DNA of 64,000 nucleotides from Rhizobium rhizoryzae (lineage in GTDB: Bacteria > Pseudomonadota > Alphaproteobacteria > Rhizobiales > Rhizobiaceae), in assembly GCF_011046895.1 (NCBI RefSeq), contig NZ_CP049250.1, positions 2,764,501 to 2,828,500 of the forward strand, given 5' to 3'. The position numbers and the translations under genes are program-made. Shown piece after piece: positions 45,290 to 52,409 of the stretch. The notes under the pieces were generated by a model. It searched no databases and had not been told where the DNA came from. It worked only from the letters and a program-made list of their open reading frames with translations. Positions within the stretch are counted from its first letter, which is position 1; each line of letters starts with the position of its first letter.

Positions 45290-45943
45290 TCAGAACACAA
45301 ATTCCTTGGACTTTCGAAAGCCCGGCAACGGCTTCACCGACGTGTTAAAATGCGAAGCTTCGGAAATGACGCCATGCTCCTTGAGGAAAACCCTTGCAGT
45401 GGAGGCGTTCCCGTATCCGAGAACTGCAACAAGACGACCACCATCCCGCAGTTGGGAGAACAAGGCTTCAGGAACGTCTTCAACGGAGCCGTTGATAAAG
45501 ATGAGATCATACGGCGCTTCGGCTGCGTAACCCTTTTCGAGCTCGCCTGTCACCACCGCAGCATTATCGCAACCCAACGCCGCGAGGTTTGCAGTGGCCG
45601 CAGCGCTCAATTCCGTATCGCTCTCGATCGCAACGACGGTGCCAGCGATATGCGAGAGGATTGCGGTCGCGTAGCCTGTCCCGCAGCCGATTTCCAGAAC
45701 GACATCATCCTTGGTGACCTTTGCAAGCTGCAAGAGCTTGGCGAGTGGAGACGCCTCCATCAGGTAACGACCATTCGCGATCTGGATGTCGTTATCAATA
45801 TAGGCCAGCGCCCTCGACTTTTCCGGCACGAAGGTTTCGCGCGGAACATTGTAAAATGCGCGCAACACGGAGTGCGACGTGACGTCGGTGGTCCGTATCT
45901 GGTTTTCCACCATCTTGGTCCGCGCTGCTTCAAAATCAATCAT
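45290..45943 (-). CDS. Pcm-family protein methyltransferase (second paralogue)
   Basis: This is a SAM-dependent methyltransferase of the isoaspartyl methyltransferase family (217 aa). SAM motif I is VVLEIGCGTGYATAIL near 81-96, with FINGSVEDVPEA further on and a start of MIDFEAARTKMVENQIR. The start at 45943 has GAGGCGAG upstream; the frame is open to 46144. It is divergent in sequence from pcm at 22 kb, and whether it repairs isoaspartate is unknown. In related genomes, as I recall, it precedes tolC; here a terminator and then popZ follow. Confidence 0.85.
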   Translation of the reverse strand: MIDFEAARTKMVENQIRTTDVTSHSVLRAFYNVPRETFVPEKSRALAYIDNDIQIANGRYLMEASPLAKLLQLAKVTKDDVVLEIGCGTGYATAILSHIAGTVVAIESDTELSAAATANLAALGCDNAAVVTGELEKGYAAEAPYDLIFINGSVEDVPEALFSQLRDGGRLVAVLGYGNASTARVFLKEHGVISEASHFNTSVKPLPGFRKSKEFVF

Positions 45944-46118
45944 CGGGCTCGCCTCGTGAAAGCGTATATCTGGCCCCGTATTACTGGCGAGCAGCACAGC
46001 TTTCAAGACCGTTGGCGCCCCTCTCTCGCAATTCCACCGACTTACCAGCCGAATTCGGGGGAACAAAGCTTTTATCGACGGGTTATTTTCCCAACCGACA
46101 AAGACAGAGGAGGCCAGG

Positions 46119-46313
46119 ATGCCCACGACATTGCCGACAGACAATCCCGTCGATTCTCCGAGAGGCCCTACCCCGGCGCCGGGCGTGCCTGATCGTGTTC
46201 AGGAAAAGCCGCCACTGACACCGGCCCAAGATCCGGCCGATACAAAAAATCCAAACGATCCGCCGCTCAACCCAGCTTTATTGCCGATCGGTGATCCGGC
46301 AGGAGCCGCCTAA
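46119..46313 (+). CDS. Small Pro-rich protein of unknown function
   Basis: A 64-aa protein with an unusually clear ribosome site, GACAGAGGAGGCCAGG, before the ATG. It is about one quarter proline, with many Asp/Asn/Thr and no Cys, aromatic or hydrophobic stretch, so it is likely disordered. An intrinsic terminator at 46343-46372 supports a real transcription unit. No family is recognised. Confidence 0.65.
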   Translation: MPTTLPTDNPVDSPRGPTPAPGVPDRVQEKPPLTPAQDPADTKNPNDPPLNPALLPIGDPAGAA

Positions 46314-46342
46314 CAAAGTAAAAAACACCCTTCCCTTTCCTC

Positions 46343-46372
46343 GACCCGCAGAACATGCGGGTCTTCTTTTTT
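46343..46372 (+). terminator. Terminator after the Pro-rich small gene
   Basis: GACCCGCA (46343-46350) pairs with TGCGGGTC (46356-46363), followed by TTCTTTTTT. Confidence 0.88.
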
Positions 46373-46443
46373 GGAAGCACAAAGCGGAACCGAAATACAC
46401 CGGAAGCGTTACTTTACAGGATCAGAATTTTGAGGTGATTAAG

Positions 46444-46920
46444 ATGAAAAAACTGATGGTCATTGCAATCTCTCTTACGACTGCCTTCAGTGGAGTTCCT
46501 GCTTTCGCCGGACCGACAGGTCCGGTTTCCTTACCTGCAGTTCAGGCGGAGAACGCGGAAGGCATCGTAAAGGTCGGTTGCAACAATGGAACCAACTGCC
46601 CGCAAATCAATCCTCGCTGGGGTAACGGCCACCATTATCGCGGTGGTGACCGCTGGGAAGGGCGTCGCCATTATCGGAATTGGGATGATCGCCGTCACTA
46701 TCGGGACGGCTACTACCGAGATCGCAGACACGGTAACGCAGGGGCGGTCATTGGTGGCTTGGCCGCTGGCGCACTGATTGGGGGCCTTATCGCCTCGCAG
46801 CCTGCCGCGCGGTCGTATGGAGGTTCGCACGTAGAATACTGCGCGTCCAAGTACCGCTCTTATCGCGCATCCGACAATACCTATCAGCCGCTCAATGGTC
46901 CCCGCCGCCAATGCCGGTGA
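46444..46920 (+). CDS. BA14K-family secreted protein
   Basis: This is a predicted exported protein (158 aa) with signal peptide MKKLMVIAISLTTAFSGVPAFA, a His/Arg/Tyr/Gly-rich middle (repeats like RRHYRNWDD and RRHYRDGYY), a glycine-zipper-like segment AGAVIGGLAAGALIGGLIAS, and the BA14K C-terminus HVEYCASKYRSYRASDNTY...RRQC. The Brucella relative is an immunoreactive protein with lectin-like activity. The start at 46444 follows TTGAGGTGATTAAG; a longer open frame from 46291 lacks the signal peptide position. Confidence 0.85.
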   Translation: MKKLMVIAISLTTAFSGVPAFAGPTGPVSLPAVQAENAEGIVKVGCNNGTNCPQINPRWGNGHHYRGGDRWEGRRHYRNWDDRRHYRDGYYRDRRHGNAGAVIGGLAAGALIGGLIASQPAARSYGGSHVEYCASKYRSYRASDNTYQPLNGPRRQCR

Positions 46921-47004
46921 TTGATCGGCGGGTGTCCCGTTCATTATGGGGCGCTCGCCTATCGTATGATGTGTGAAAAAAGCCAATGCAGAGGTGTATC
47001 CCTC

Positions 47005-47033
47005 TTGCGCTCCATCTAAATCCGTTCTAAACG
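47005..47033 (+). promoter_or_regulatory. Promoter candidate for tRNA-Cys
   Basis: TTGCGC (47005-47010), 17 nt, TAAACG (47028-47033), about 30 bp before the tRNA. Weak match to consensus, supported by position. Confidence 0.35.
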
Positions 47034-47064
47034 CCCGTCACCACTTCAGAAAACACATCGGAAT

Positions 47065-47138
47065 GGCCTCGTGGCGGAGTGGTGACGCAGAGGACTGCAA
47101 ATCCTTGTACCCCGGTTCAATTCCGGGCGAGGCCTCCA
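47065..47138 (+). tRNA. tRNA-Cys (GCA)
   Basis: A complete cloverleaf can be folded: acceptor GGCCTCG (47065-47071) with CGAGGCC (47128-47134), discriminator T and encoded CCA at 47136-47138. The anticodon loop CTGCAAA gives anticodon GCA (Cys), and the T-arm is CCCGG-TTCAATT-CCGGG. Confidence 0.95.
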
Positions 47139-47150
47139 TTCCAAACTTCA

Positions 47151-47203
47151 GAGTATTCATAGTTGACGACCGCGGTTGCGTAGGCACCCCGTGGTGAATA
47201 CTC
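47151..47203 (+). promoter_or_regulatory. Inverted repeat ahead of the DUF982 gene
   Basis: GAGTATTCA (47151-47159) and TGAATACTC (47195-47203) form a perfect 9-bp stem enclosing a GC-rich 35-nt segment with its own CCGCGG palindrome. It lies 13 bp after tRNA-Cys and 35 bp before the DUF982 start. Could be a processing, leader or operator element. Confidence 0.4.
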
Positions 47204-47237
47204 ATATCGAGACGAATTTCCCGAAGGCGATTAGACG

Positions 47238-47477
47238 ATGGAATGGAACAAAGGCGTTACCCTTGCGCTTGATGGACCTGGGCAGTACCGCACAATCACC
47301 ACTTTGCAGGAAGCCTCCTGGGCGCTGATCGAGGATTGGCCGCTCGAAGACGGTGAGGCTTTGGACAAGGCTCTGATAGTTTTCGAAGCGGCGATGAAGG
47401 GTAAAAAGACGGCGGAGGCCGCGCGTCTCGCTTTTATTGCCGCTGCGATCGAGGCCGGTATCGACATCAAGTCCTGA
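47238..47477 (+). CDS. DUF982-family small protein
   Basis: This 79-aa protein matches the DUF982 pattern common in rhizobia: a beta start (VTLALDGPGQYRTI), then TTLQEASWALIEDWP, and GEALDKALIVFEAAMKGKK near 40-55. Family members have no known function. The ribosome site is GAAGGCG. It starts 100 bp after tRNA-Cys, behind an inverted repeat. Confidence 0.8.
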   Translation: MEWNKGVTLALDGPGQYRTITTLQEASWALIEDWPLEDGEALDKALIVFEAAMKGKKTAEAARLAFIAAAIEAGIDIKS

Positions 47478-47602
47478 ATTCGGCTCGCGGATGATCCCGG
47501 CGCGGTTTCCCGTGCACAATGCATGCAACTCTGATAGCATATCTGTGTTCGGCTTTTGGAGGAGCAAAGGCGGGACGACTGCATGCGTTGGAGGAGATCG
47601 TC

Positions 47603-47707
47603 ATGCATTACCTGACATTCGTAACAGCCATAAATCCATATGTTCTGGCGGCCTTGGGAATGGTGCTGATATGCGGTGCCGTTGACTGGTGGCGCCATAC
47701 ACACTGA
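47603..47707 (+). CDS. Small single-pass membrane protein (34 aa)
   Basis: The ATG at 47603 follows TTGGAGGAGATCGTC, a strong ribosome site. The product is MHYLTFVTAINPYVLAALGM followed by a second half of a hydrophobic helix and a WWRHTH end: one TM helix with a basic tail. An in-frame ATG at 47519 would give 62 aa but has no ribosome site. No family is recognised. The strong SD and clean helix are the evidence. Confidence 0.5.
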   Translation: MHYLTFVTAINPYVLAALGMVLICGAVDWWRHTH

Positions 47708-47798
47708 AGCGTGAAAGAAGGCGCGTCTGCGCCCACTTCGGGACTGGCGACAAGTTTGTTATGACAGGTTTTGCATCAGGACCTGCCCGGAGTGAACT

Positions 47799-48440
47799 TT
47801 GCGTACTGATTCTGCCTTCAACGACACGAACCAGCCTCTGACATTGACACTGGAGACCCTCATAAATGGCATTGAGGGCGAGACCGTAACGCTTCGTCAA
47901 TTGATGCATGCTGTTGGCGAGCAAGGGCTTCTGCTCATCTGTGCCCTCGCCTCTCTCCCCTTTCTGATCCCGGTTTCCATTCCGGGTGTCAGTACCGTTT
48001 TCGGAGCCGCTATCATCCTGATCGGCATTGCTGTCTTCCTCAATCGCCTGCCTTGGCTTCCAGCGCGAATCCTGGACAAGCAACTGGAGACAGCGCGACT
48101 CGTACCGACACTGAGAAAAGGCGTTAGAATCGTTTCCAGACTGGATAACTACATCAAGCCTCGCTTCGCCTCGTTCACGGGATCCGCATTTGCAAACCGC
48201 ATCAACGCGCTGGCGATTGCCGCCGGGGGTCTCCTGCTGATGTTTCCCTTGGGTCTCATTCCCTTTTCGAACACACTGCCCGGCATTGCGATCCTGCTGA
48301 CGGCCCTTGGCATGATCCAGCGCGACGGCGCGGTTGTCCTGGGCGGCTACATCTTCCTTGCTTTCACGACACTCTATTTCGGCGCTTTGGGATTCTTTGC
48401 CCTTCGTGCCGGAAATGGCCTCGCCTCAATGCTCGGTTAA
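47799..48440 (+). CDS. ExoD-family membrane protein
   Basis: This is a polytopic membrane protein of the ExoD family (213 aa). ExoD was found in Sinorhizobium as affecting exopolysaccharide and nodule invasion. The N-terminal cytoplasmic part (TLETLINGIEGETVTLRQLM) precedes paired hydrophobic segments: GLLLICALASLPFLIPVS with IPGVSTVFGAAIILIGIAVF, then a second set LLLMFPLGLIPFSNTLPGIA. The start is a TTG at 47799 with GGAG seven bases upstream. It converges on the next gene (48467-48847). Confidence 0.85.
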   Translation: MRTDSAFNDTNQPLTLTLETLINGIEGETVTLRQLMHAVGEQGLLLICALASLPFLIPVSIPGVSTVFGAAIILIGIAVFLNRLPWLPARILDKQLETARLVPTLRKGVRIVSRLDNYIKPRFASFTGSAFANRINALAIAAGGLLLMFPLGLIPFSNTLPGIAILLTALGMIQRDGAVVLGGYIFLAFTTLYFGALGFFALRAGNGLASMLG

Positions 48441-48466
48441 TCAACGCGCCCGTGGGCCGGCTGGCG

Positions 48467-48847
48467 TTAGTTTCGACGTCGCCGGCTCCACCAGACCGCA
48501 AACCTACGTCTCCTGCGGCGCACAAAGGCCAGATCGTGCGACAGGACCACGAGACCAAGGGGCACCATCCAGAACCCCAGGATTGGCAGGAATCCCAGGC
48601 AGCCACCCGCAACAAGGCCGGCGCCAATTGAGACGCGGCCTGCACGCGACCGCGGCATTGGCATGTGGAAACGACCGAGATGAAGCCGGCCGGTTCTCGG
48701 GTCTATCCCAAATCTGCTTTCTGCGTTTTCTTGTTTCAAATCTTCACCAGTTGGCATTCGGTTCGCGTTCTCGTCTTTTTGGGGCCGCGCGTATCCGTGC
48801 TTTGCCGCCTTTGAACGTATTCGACCGAAGAAAGCTCCGAATCCCAT
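48467..48847 (-). CDS. Membrane protein of unknown function with Arg-rich tail
   Basis: A 126-aa frame: a polar N-terminal half, then two short hydrophobic segments (VSIGAGLVAGGCLGFLPILGF and MVPLGLVVLSHDLAFV) and a strongly basic end (RRRRRRFAVWWSRRRRN). The positive tail suggests a cytoplasmic C-terminus. No ribosome site is convincing; the in-frame Met at 48757 could be the true start. No family is recognised with certainty. Confidence 0.55.
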   Translation of the reverse strand: MGFGAFFGRIRSKAAKHGYARPQKDENANRMPTGEDLKQENAESRFGIDPRTGRLHLGRFHMPMPRSRAGRVSIGAGLVAGGCLGFLPILGFWMVPLGLVVLSHDLAFVRRRRRRFAVWWSRRRRN

Positions 48848-48932
48848 GTCTGTTTTGCGTTATCATTGCTGGCCGCAGATGGTGACCCGGTGTGGATAAG
48901 ACAAGCGAGATCCATTTTTTTTAAAAAAGCGC

Positions 48933-48961
48933 TTGGCAAATCGTGCAGTCATCGGTAATAC
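48933..48961 (+). promoter_or_regulatory. Promoter of tRNA-Asn copy 1
   Basis: TTGGCA (48933-48938), 17 nt, TAATAC (48956-48961), 26 bp before the tRNA. Near-consensus sigma-70 type. Confidence 0.7.
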
Positions 48962-48987
48962 CCCGCTCACGCCGCGACGAGCGGTGT

Positions 48988-49062
48988 TCCCTGGTAGCTC
49001 AGCGGTAGAGCACTCGACTGTTAATCGATAGGTCGCCGGTTCGAATCCGGCCCGGGGAGCCA
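48988..49062 (+). tRNA. tRNA-Asn (GTT), copy 1
   Basis: Acceptor TCCCTGG (48988-48994) pairs with CCGGGGA (49052-49058), encoded GCCA end to 49062. The anticodon loop CTGTTAA gives GTT (Asn), and the T-arm is GCCGG-TTCGAAT-CCGGC. The sequence is identical to copy 2 at 49262. Confidence 0.96.
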
Positions 49063-49089
49063 GTTTCTCAGCCAAGCTGAATGCAAAAT

Positions 49090-49119
49090 GCCCGCCCCTC
49101 AACGGCGGGCATTTTCATG
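49090..49119 (+). terminator. Terminator after tRNA-Asn copy 1
   Basis: ATGCCCGCC...GGCGGGCAT stem (CCCCTCAAC loop region) followed by TTTTC. The same element, slightly diverged, follows copy 2. Confidence 0.75.
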
Positions 49120-49208
49120 TTTAAAGCCTTCCAGTGTCGATTTCATCCCTAAACCAAACGAATTGCCTGTGGCGTGGCAATATTTATGACGGCCACATGA
49201 AATCGTGC

Positions 49209-49237
49209 TTGGCAAAACCATCAACCTTCGTTATGAC
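49209..49237 (+). promoter_or_regulatory. Promoter of tRNA-Asn copy 2
   Basis: TTGGCA (49209-49214), 17 nt, TATGAC (49232-49237), 25 bp before the second tRNA. The -35 and spacing are conserved with copy 1 while the spacer has diverged. Confidence 0.6.
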
Positions 49238-49261
49238 GCCGCTCACACCGCAACGCGGTAT

Positions 49262-49336
49262 TCCCTGGTAGCTCAGCGGTAGAGCACTCGACTGTTAATC
49301 GATAGGTCGCCGGTTCGAATCCGGCCCGGGGAGCCA
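49262..49336 (+). tRNA. tRNA-Asn (GTT), copy 2
   Basis: Identical over 75 nt to copy 1, with the same acceptor pairs, GTT anticodon and encoded CCA (49334-49336). It has its own promoter and terminator. Confidence 0.96.
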
Positions 49337-49360
49337 GTTTCTCAGCTATGCTGAACAAAA

Positions 49361-49390
49361 TGCCCGCTCCTCAAAAGCGGGCATTTTCGT
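49361..49390 (+). terminator. Terminator after tRNA-Asn copy 2
   Basis: AATGCCCGCT-CCTCAAA-AGCGGGCATT stem followed by TTCG and a T-rich stretch, the counterpart of the copy 1 terminator. Confidence 0.75.
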
Positions 49391-49408
49391 TTTCTCCAGA
49401 AGTTATTC

Positions 49409-49663
49409 TTACTGTCTAGTTGGCGCGGTTTGCGTCGGCGTCTGGCCTGCATTGTCAGAGGTTCCGGGTTGGGGCGCCGGGATTGTCGTCTGCGTCGTAG
49501 AGGCCGTTGTTGACGGGTCGGTTCCGGGGCCGCTGCTTGACTGAGACCAGATGATGCCCGCTATCAGAAGCAGGGCAACGAACCCTAGCCATAAGCCTGC
49601 TCGTCTGTTTCGACCTGTTGTTCGTGGCAGTTCTGGTCCTTGATCATTCGGGCTATAGGCCAT
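49409..49663 (-). CDS. Small membrane-anchored Thr/Pro-rich protein
   Basis: This 84-aa protein has a polar N-terminus (MAYSPNDQGPELPRTT), a TM helix (AGLWLGFVALLLIAGIIW, 22-39) after a basic GRNRR stretch, and a Ser/Thr/Pro/Gln-rich tail that should be periplasmic. The start follows GAAAGGAGTACCTGAC, a strong ribosome site. Function unknown. Confidence 0.75.
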   Translation of the reverse strand: MAYSPNDQGPELPRTTGRNRRAGLWLGFVALLLIAGIIWSQSSSGPGTDPSTTASTTQTTIPAPQPGTSDNAGQTPTQTAPTRQ

Positions 49664-49804
49664 GTCAGGTACTCCTTTCGATCATAATGATCTTCAAACA
49701 TCCCAATTCGGGCAACGTTCCTCCAAGTCCCGCCTTCAGGATGATTCGTTGACATCAGCGTTCGCTTGAATTAGAACAAAAGAAGAACATTGATGGAGAT
49801 GAGC

Positions 49805-50011
49805 ATGAACAGTGCAGAACAGGCCGTCAAAAATGCGTTGGCTGCTGTTGCGACCGCCAGGGCGCTTCGCCAGCGCGATGCAGACGAGAGACGAAAGACC
49901 TTTCAGCGCATCCAGCTTGCGAGCCAAAAGCCGCTCTACATTCCCCGTGGTGTGCAGTTGAGACTGGATCTGACCGAGCAGGCATCTTCGCATTCGCAAA
50001 AACTTAGTTAA
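49805..50011 (+). CDS. Small protein of unknown function (68 aa)
   Basis: The ATG at 49805 follows GATGGAGATGAGC; two nearby in-frame starts (49790 TTG, 49793 ATG) are less well placed. The protein has a helical N-terminal half (NSAEQAVKNALAAVATARALRQ), a basic middle and a PLYIPRGVQLRLDL stretch. No family is recognised. Confidence 0.55.
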   Translation: MNSAEQAVKNALAAVATARALRQRDADERRKTFQRIQLASQKPLYIPRGVQLRLDLTEQASSHSQKLS

Positions 50012-50095
50012 TTTTTTTGGGAACGGGTTTGCTGGTCGAATGTTCTTTTGTCGGGCGACGGAAAAGCCTGAAACAAAAAAACGAGGAGGAAGCTC

Positions 50096-50404
50096 ATGCT
50101 TTCGAAACTGCTTAGCGTATCCGTTATTTCCCTTGGTCTTGCCACTGGCGCGATTGCACAGACGGCGGTCACTCCCAATGACCAGACCATGATGAACACA
50201 GACAACAACACCCGTGCTGGAACCTACGGCTCCAACAGCGCCACAGGCACCGTGGTAGACCCCGGCATGACCTACAGCACTAATCGCGATAGCGGCACAA
50301 AGCCTGCAGGCGAACTGACCGTTCAGGACAGCCCATGCGCAGCGCCTTCTGCCACGCCAACCGAAGGTTCGAGCACGAGCCCGGTAAACCGCACTCAGTG
50401 CTAA
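50096..50404 (+). CDS. Secreted small protein of unknown function
   Basis: This 102-aa protein has a clear signal peptide (MLSKLLSVSVISLGLATGAIA, cleavage before QTAVTP) and a Thr/Asn/Ser/Gly-rich mature part with two cysteines (DSPCAAP and the C-terminal Cys). The ribosome site is ACGAGGAGGAAGCTC. An intrinsic terminator follows 20 bp later. Function unknown. Confidence 0.8.
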   Translation: MLSKLLSVSVISLGLATGAIAQTAVTPNDQTMMNTDNNTRAGTYGSNSATGTVVDPGMTYSTNRDSGTKPAGELTVQDSPCAAPSATPTEGSSTSPVNRTQC

Positions 50405-50424
50405 TAAGTTTTTCCCGAGATGAC

Positions 50425-50452
50425 AAAGGGGTGGCCTTGGCCGCCCCTTTTT
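50425..50452 (+). terminator. Terminator after the secreted small protein
   Basis: AAAGGGGTGGCC pairs with GGCCGCCCCTTT (one mismatch), followed by TT. Confidence 0.8.
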
Positions 50453-50487
50453 CGTTGTGAAAGAACGCGCACCATGAAACTTGGGTG

Positions 50488-50497
50488 TGAAATTTCA
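50488..50497. promoter_or_regulatory. Palindrome upstream of cysK
   Basis: TGAAATTTCA, a perfect 10-bp palindrome inside GGTG/CACC-like flanks, about 90 bp before cysK. A candidate operator only. Confidence 0.25.
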
Positions 50498-50589
50498 CCA
50501 AACATGCAAATTGCGGGAATGTATTGCTTGCTGAAATTTGGTGGCAATGGAAAAAAGCACCTTATTCCAGCCCATTTTGGAGATCCGTA

Positions 50590-51627
50590 ATGACCGTCCA
50601 CCCTTCCGTGCTCAGTGTAATCGGCAACACGCCTTTGATCCGTCTCAAGGGCGTTTCAGACGCGACCGGTTGCGAGATCCTGGGGAAGGCGGAGTTCCTC
50701 AATCCCGGGCAGTCGGTCAAGGACAGGGCCGCGTTGTTCATCATTCGCGATGCCGAGAAGAAGGGCCTGCTTCGTCCAGGCGGCGTCATCGTGGAGGGAA
50801 CTGCTGGCAACACCGGTATCGGTTTGACGGTTGTAGCGAAGGCTCTCGGGTATCGGACAGTCATTGTCATCCCTGAGACGCAAAGCCAGGAAAAGAAAGA
50901 CGCCTTGAAGCTTCTCGGGGCGGAGCTCGTTGAAGTGCCGGCTGTTCCCTATAAGAACCCGAACAACTACGTAAAGGTATCCGGGCGTTTGGCCGCTGAA
51001 CTGGCCAAAACCGAGCCCAATGGCGCAATCTGGGCAAATCAGTTCGACAATGTCGCAAATCGCGAAGCGCATATCGCCACCACTGCGCAGGAGATCTGGC
51101 AGCAGACGGATGGAAAGGTCGACGGCTTCATCTGCGCGGTCGGTTCGGGCGGCACACTTGCCGGAACCGGAATTGGCCTGAAGGAGAAGAATGCCTCCAT
51201 CAAGATTGGTCTCGCTGATCCGGATGGTGCGGCTCTCTACAAGTTCTACACGGAAGGCGAACTGAAATCAGAAGGCTCTTCCATCACGGAAGGCATTGGC
51301 CAAGGTCGCATCACCGCCAATCTCGAAGGGTTCCGGCCTGACTTCTCCTACCAGATCAGTGATGCTGAAGCCCTGCCCTATGTGTTCGATCTCGTGGAGC
51401 AGGAAGGCCTTTGCCTCGGCGGTTCGTCGGGCATCAATATCGCTGGAGCGGTGCGCCTTGCGAAAGAGCTTGGCCCGGGCCACACCATTGTGACCATTCT
51501 CTGCGATTACGGAAATCGCTATCAATCGAAGCTGTTCAATCCGGACTTTCTCCGGTCGAAAGGCTTGCCGATACCGCAGTGGCTGGTACAAAAACGCGAG
51601 ATCAATGTTCCCTTCGAACAGGCATGA
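50590..51627 (+). CDS. cysK: Cysteine synthase (PLP-dependent)
   Basis: This is a fold-type II PLP enzyme (345 aa) making cysteine from O-acetylserine and sulfide. Lys44 in QSVKDR should bind PLP, and VGSGGTLAG is the phosphate loop. The substrate loop reads TAGNTG (71-76) where E. coli CysK has TSGNTG, so the Ser contacting the substrate carboxylate is Ala. The start at 50590 follows TGGAG; the frame is open to 50524. alaX starts 13 bp after its stop, indicating an operon. Confidence 0.9.
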   Translation: MTVHPSVLSVIGNTPLIRLKGVSDATGCEILGKAEFLNPGQSVKDRAALFIIRDAEKKGLLRPGGVIVEGTAGNTGIGLTVVAKALGYRTVIVIPETQSQEKKDALKLLGAELVEVPAVPYKNPNNYVKVSGRLAAELAKTEPNGAIWANQFDNVANREAHIATTAQEIWQQTDGKVDGFICAVGSGGTLAGTGIGLKEKNASIKIGLADPDGAALYKFYTEGELKSEGSSITEGIGQGRITANLEGFRPDFSYQISDAEALPYVFDLVEQEGLCLGGSSGINIAGAVRLAKELGPGHTIVTILCDYGNRYQSKLFNPDFLRSKGLPIPQWLVQKREINVPFEQA

Positions 51628-51640
51628 GTGAGACTGCAGC

Positions 51641-52378
51641 ATGACAACCAAAGCCCTTTTCCGTGACGATTTCTATTTGGCCACGGCAGAGGGAACGGTG
51701 ACAGCCATTCATCCGGATGGCGCGATCGAACTGGACCAGACCTGCTTCTATGCAACCTCCGGCGGCCAGCCGGGGGATACAGGCTTCCTTGAACGAGCGG
51801 ATGGATCGCGAATCCAACTCGGCCAGACACGGCATGGTGAAACAAAAGATATCATCCTGCATGTCCCACTGGAGGAACAGCCGCGCCCGGAGGTTGGAGA
51901 AACCCTCGTTCTGCATGTTGATTGGGCGCGCCGCTACAAGCTCATGCGCATGCATACGGCCTGCCACCTCCTTTCCGTGGTATGTGAGTACCCGATTACG
52001 GGGGCAGCGGTTGGCGAAGAGGAATCCCGTGTCGATTTCGATATGAGTGAAACAATCGACAAGGACGAAATCACAGCCAGACTGATGACCCTGGTGACAG
52101 AGAATCACCCGGTATTCACGCGGTGGATTACGGACGATGAACTTCTGGCCAATCCCGGTATAGTGAAGTCCAAGAACGTTCGGCCGCCGGTCGGACTGGG
52201 ACGGGTAAGCCTGATTTGCATCGGTAAAGACTCCAGCGTTGACAGCCAACCCTGCGGCGGCACACATGTCTCCGAGACCCAGGAGGTCGGAGCAATTCAC
52301 ATCGCCAAGATCGAGAAGAAGGGTAAGGAGAACAGACGCTTCCGCATTCGTTTCGGAGTTCCGGAGCAAAGCGCATAA
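51641..52378 (+). CDS. Alanyl-tRNA editing protein AlaX
   Basis: This is a free-standing editing domain (245 aa) that hydrolyses Ser- or Gly-tRNA-Ala. Zinc ligands are visible in HTACH (His105, His109) and CGGTH near 207-211, as in the AlaRS editing domain. TSGGQPGDTG (39-48) is the conserved N-terminal Gly-rich motif. It is in one operon with cysK (13 bp) and the sulfurtransferase fusion (31 bp). Confidence 0.92.
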   Translation: MTTKALFRDDFYLATAEGTVTAIHPDGAIELDQTCFYATSGGQPGDTGFLERADGSRIQLGQTRHGETKDIILHVPLEEQPRPEVGETLVLHVDWARRYKLMRMHTACHLLSVVCEYPITGAAVGEEESRVDFDMSETIDKDEITARLMTLVTENHPVFTRWITDDELLANPGIVKSKNVRPPVGLGRVSLICIGKDSSVDSQPCGGTHVSETQEVGAIHIAKIEKKGKENRRFRIRFGVPEQSA

Positions 52379-52409
52379 GCATCTCCTTGCATGAATGAGG
52401 AGACTGAGC

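Larger units (their letters stand above)
48930..49395 (+). repeat. Tandem duplication of a tRNA-Asn transcription unit
   Basis: Two units of about 190 bp, roughly 48930-49120 and 49206-49395, each contain promoter, CGCTCAC-type leader, tRNA-Asn, AGCCAGTTTCTCAGC trailer and terminator. The tRNAs are identical; promoters, leader and trailer have diverged by substitutions and small indels. Confidence 0.85.

Noticed and set aside
48930..49395. Repeat region considered as a CRISPR array or mobile repeat
   Set aside because: There are only two units, each containing a complete tRNA-Asn with promoter and terminator. There are no spacers, cas genes or transposase.
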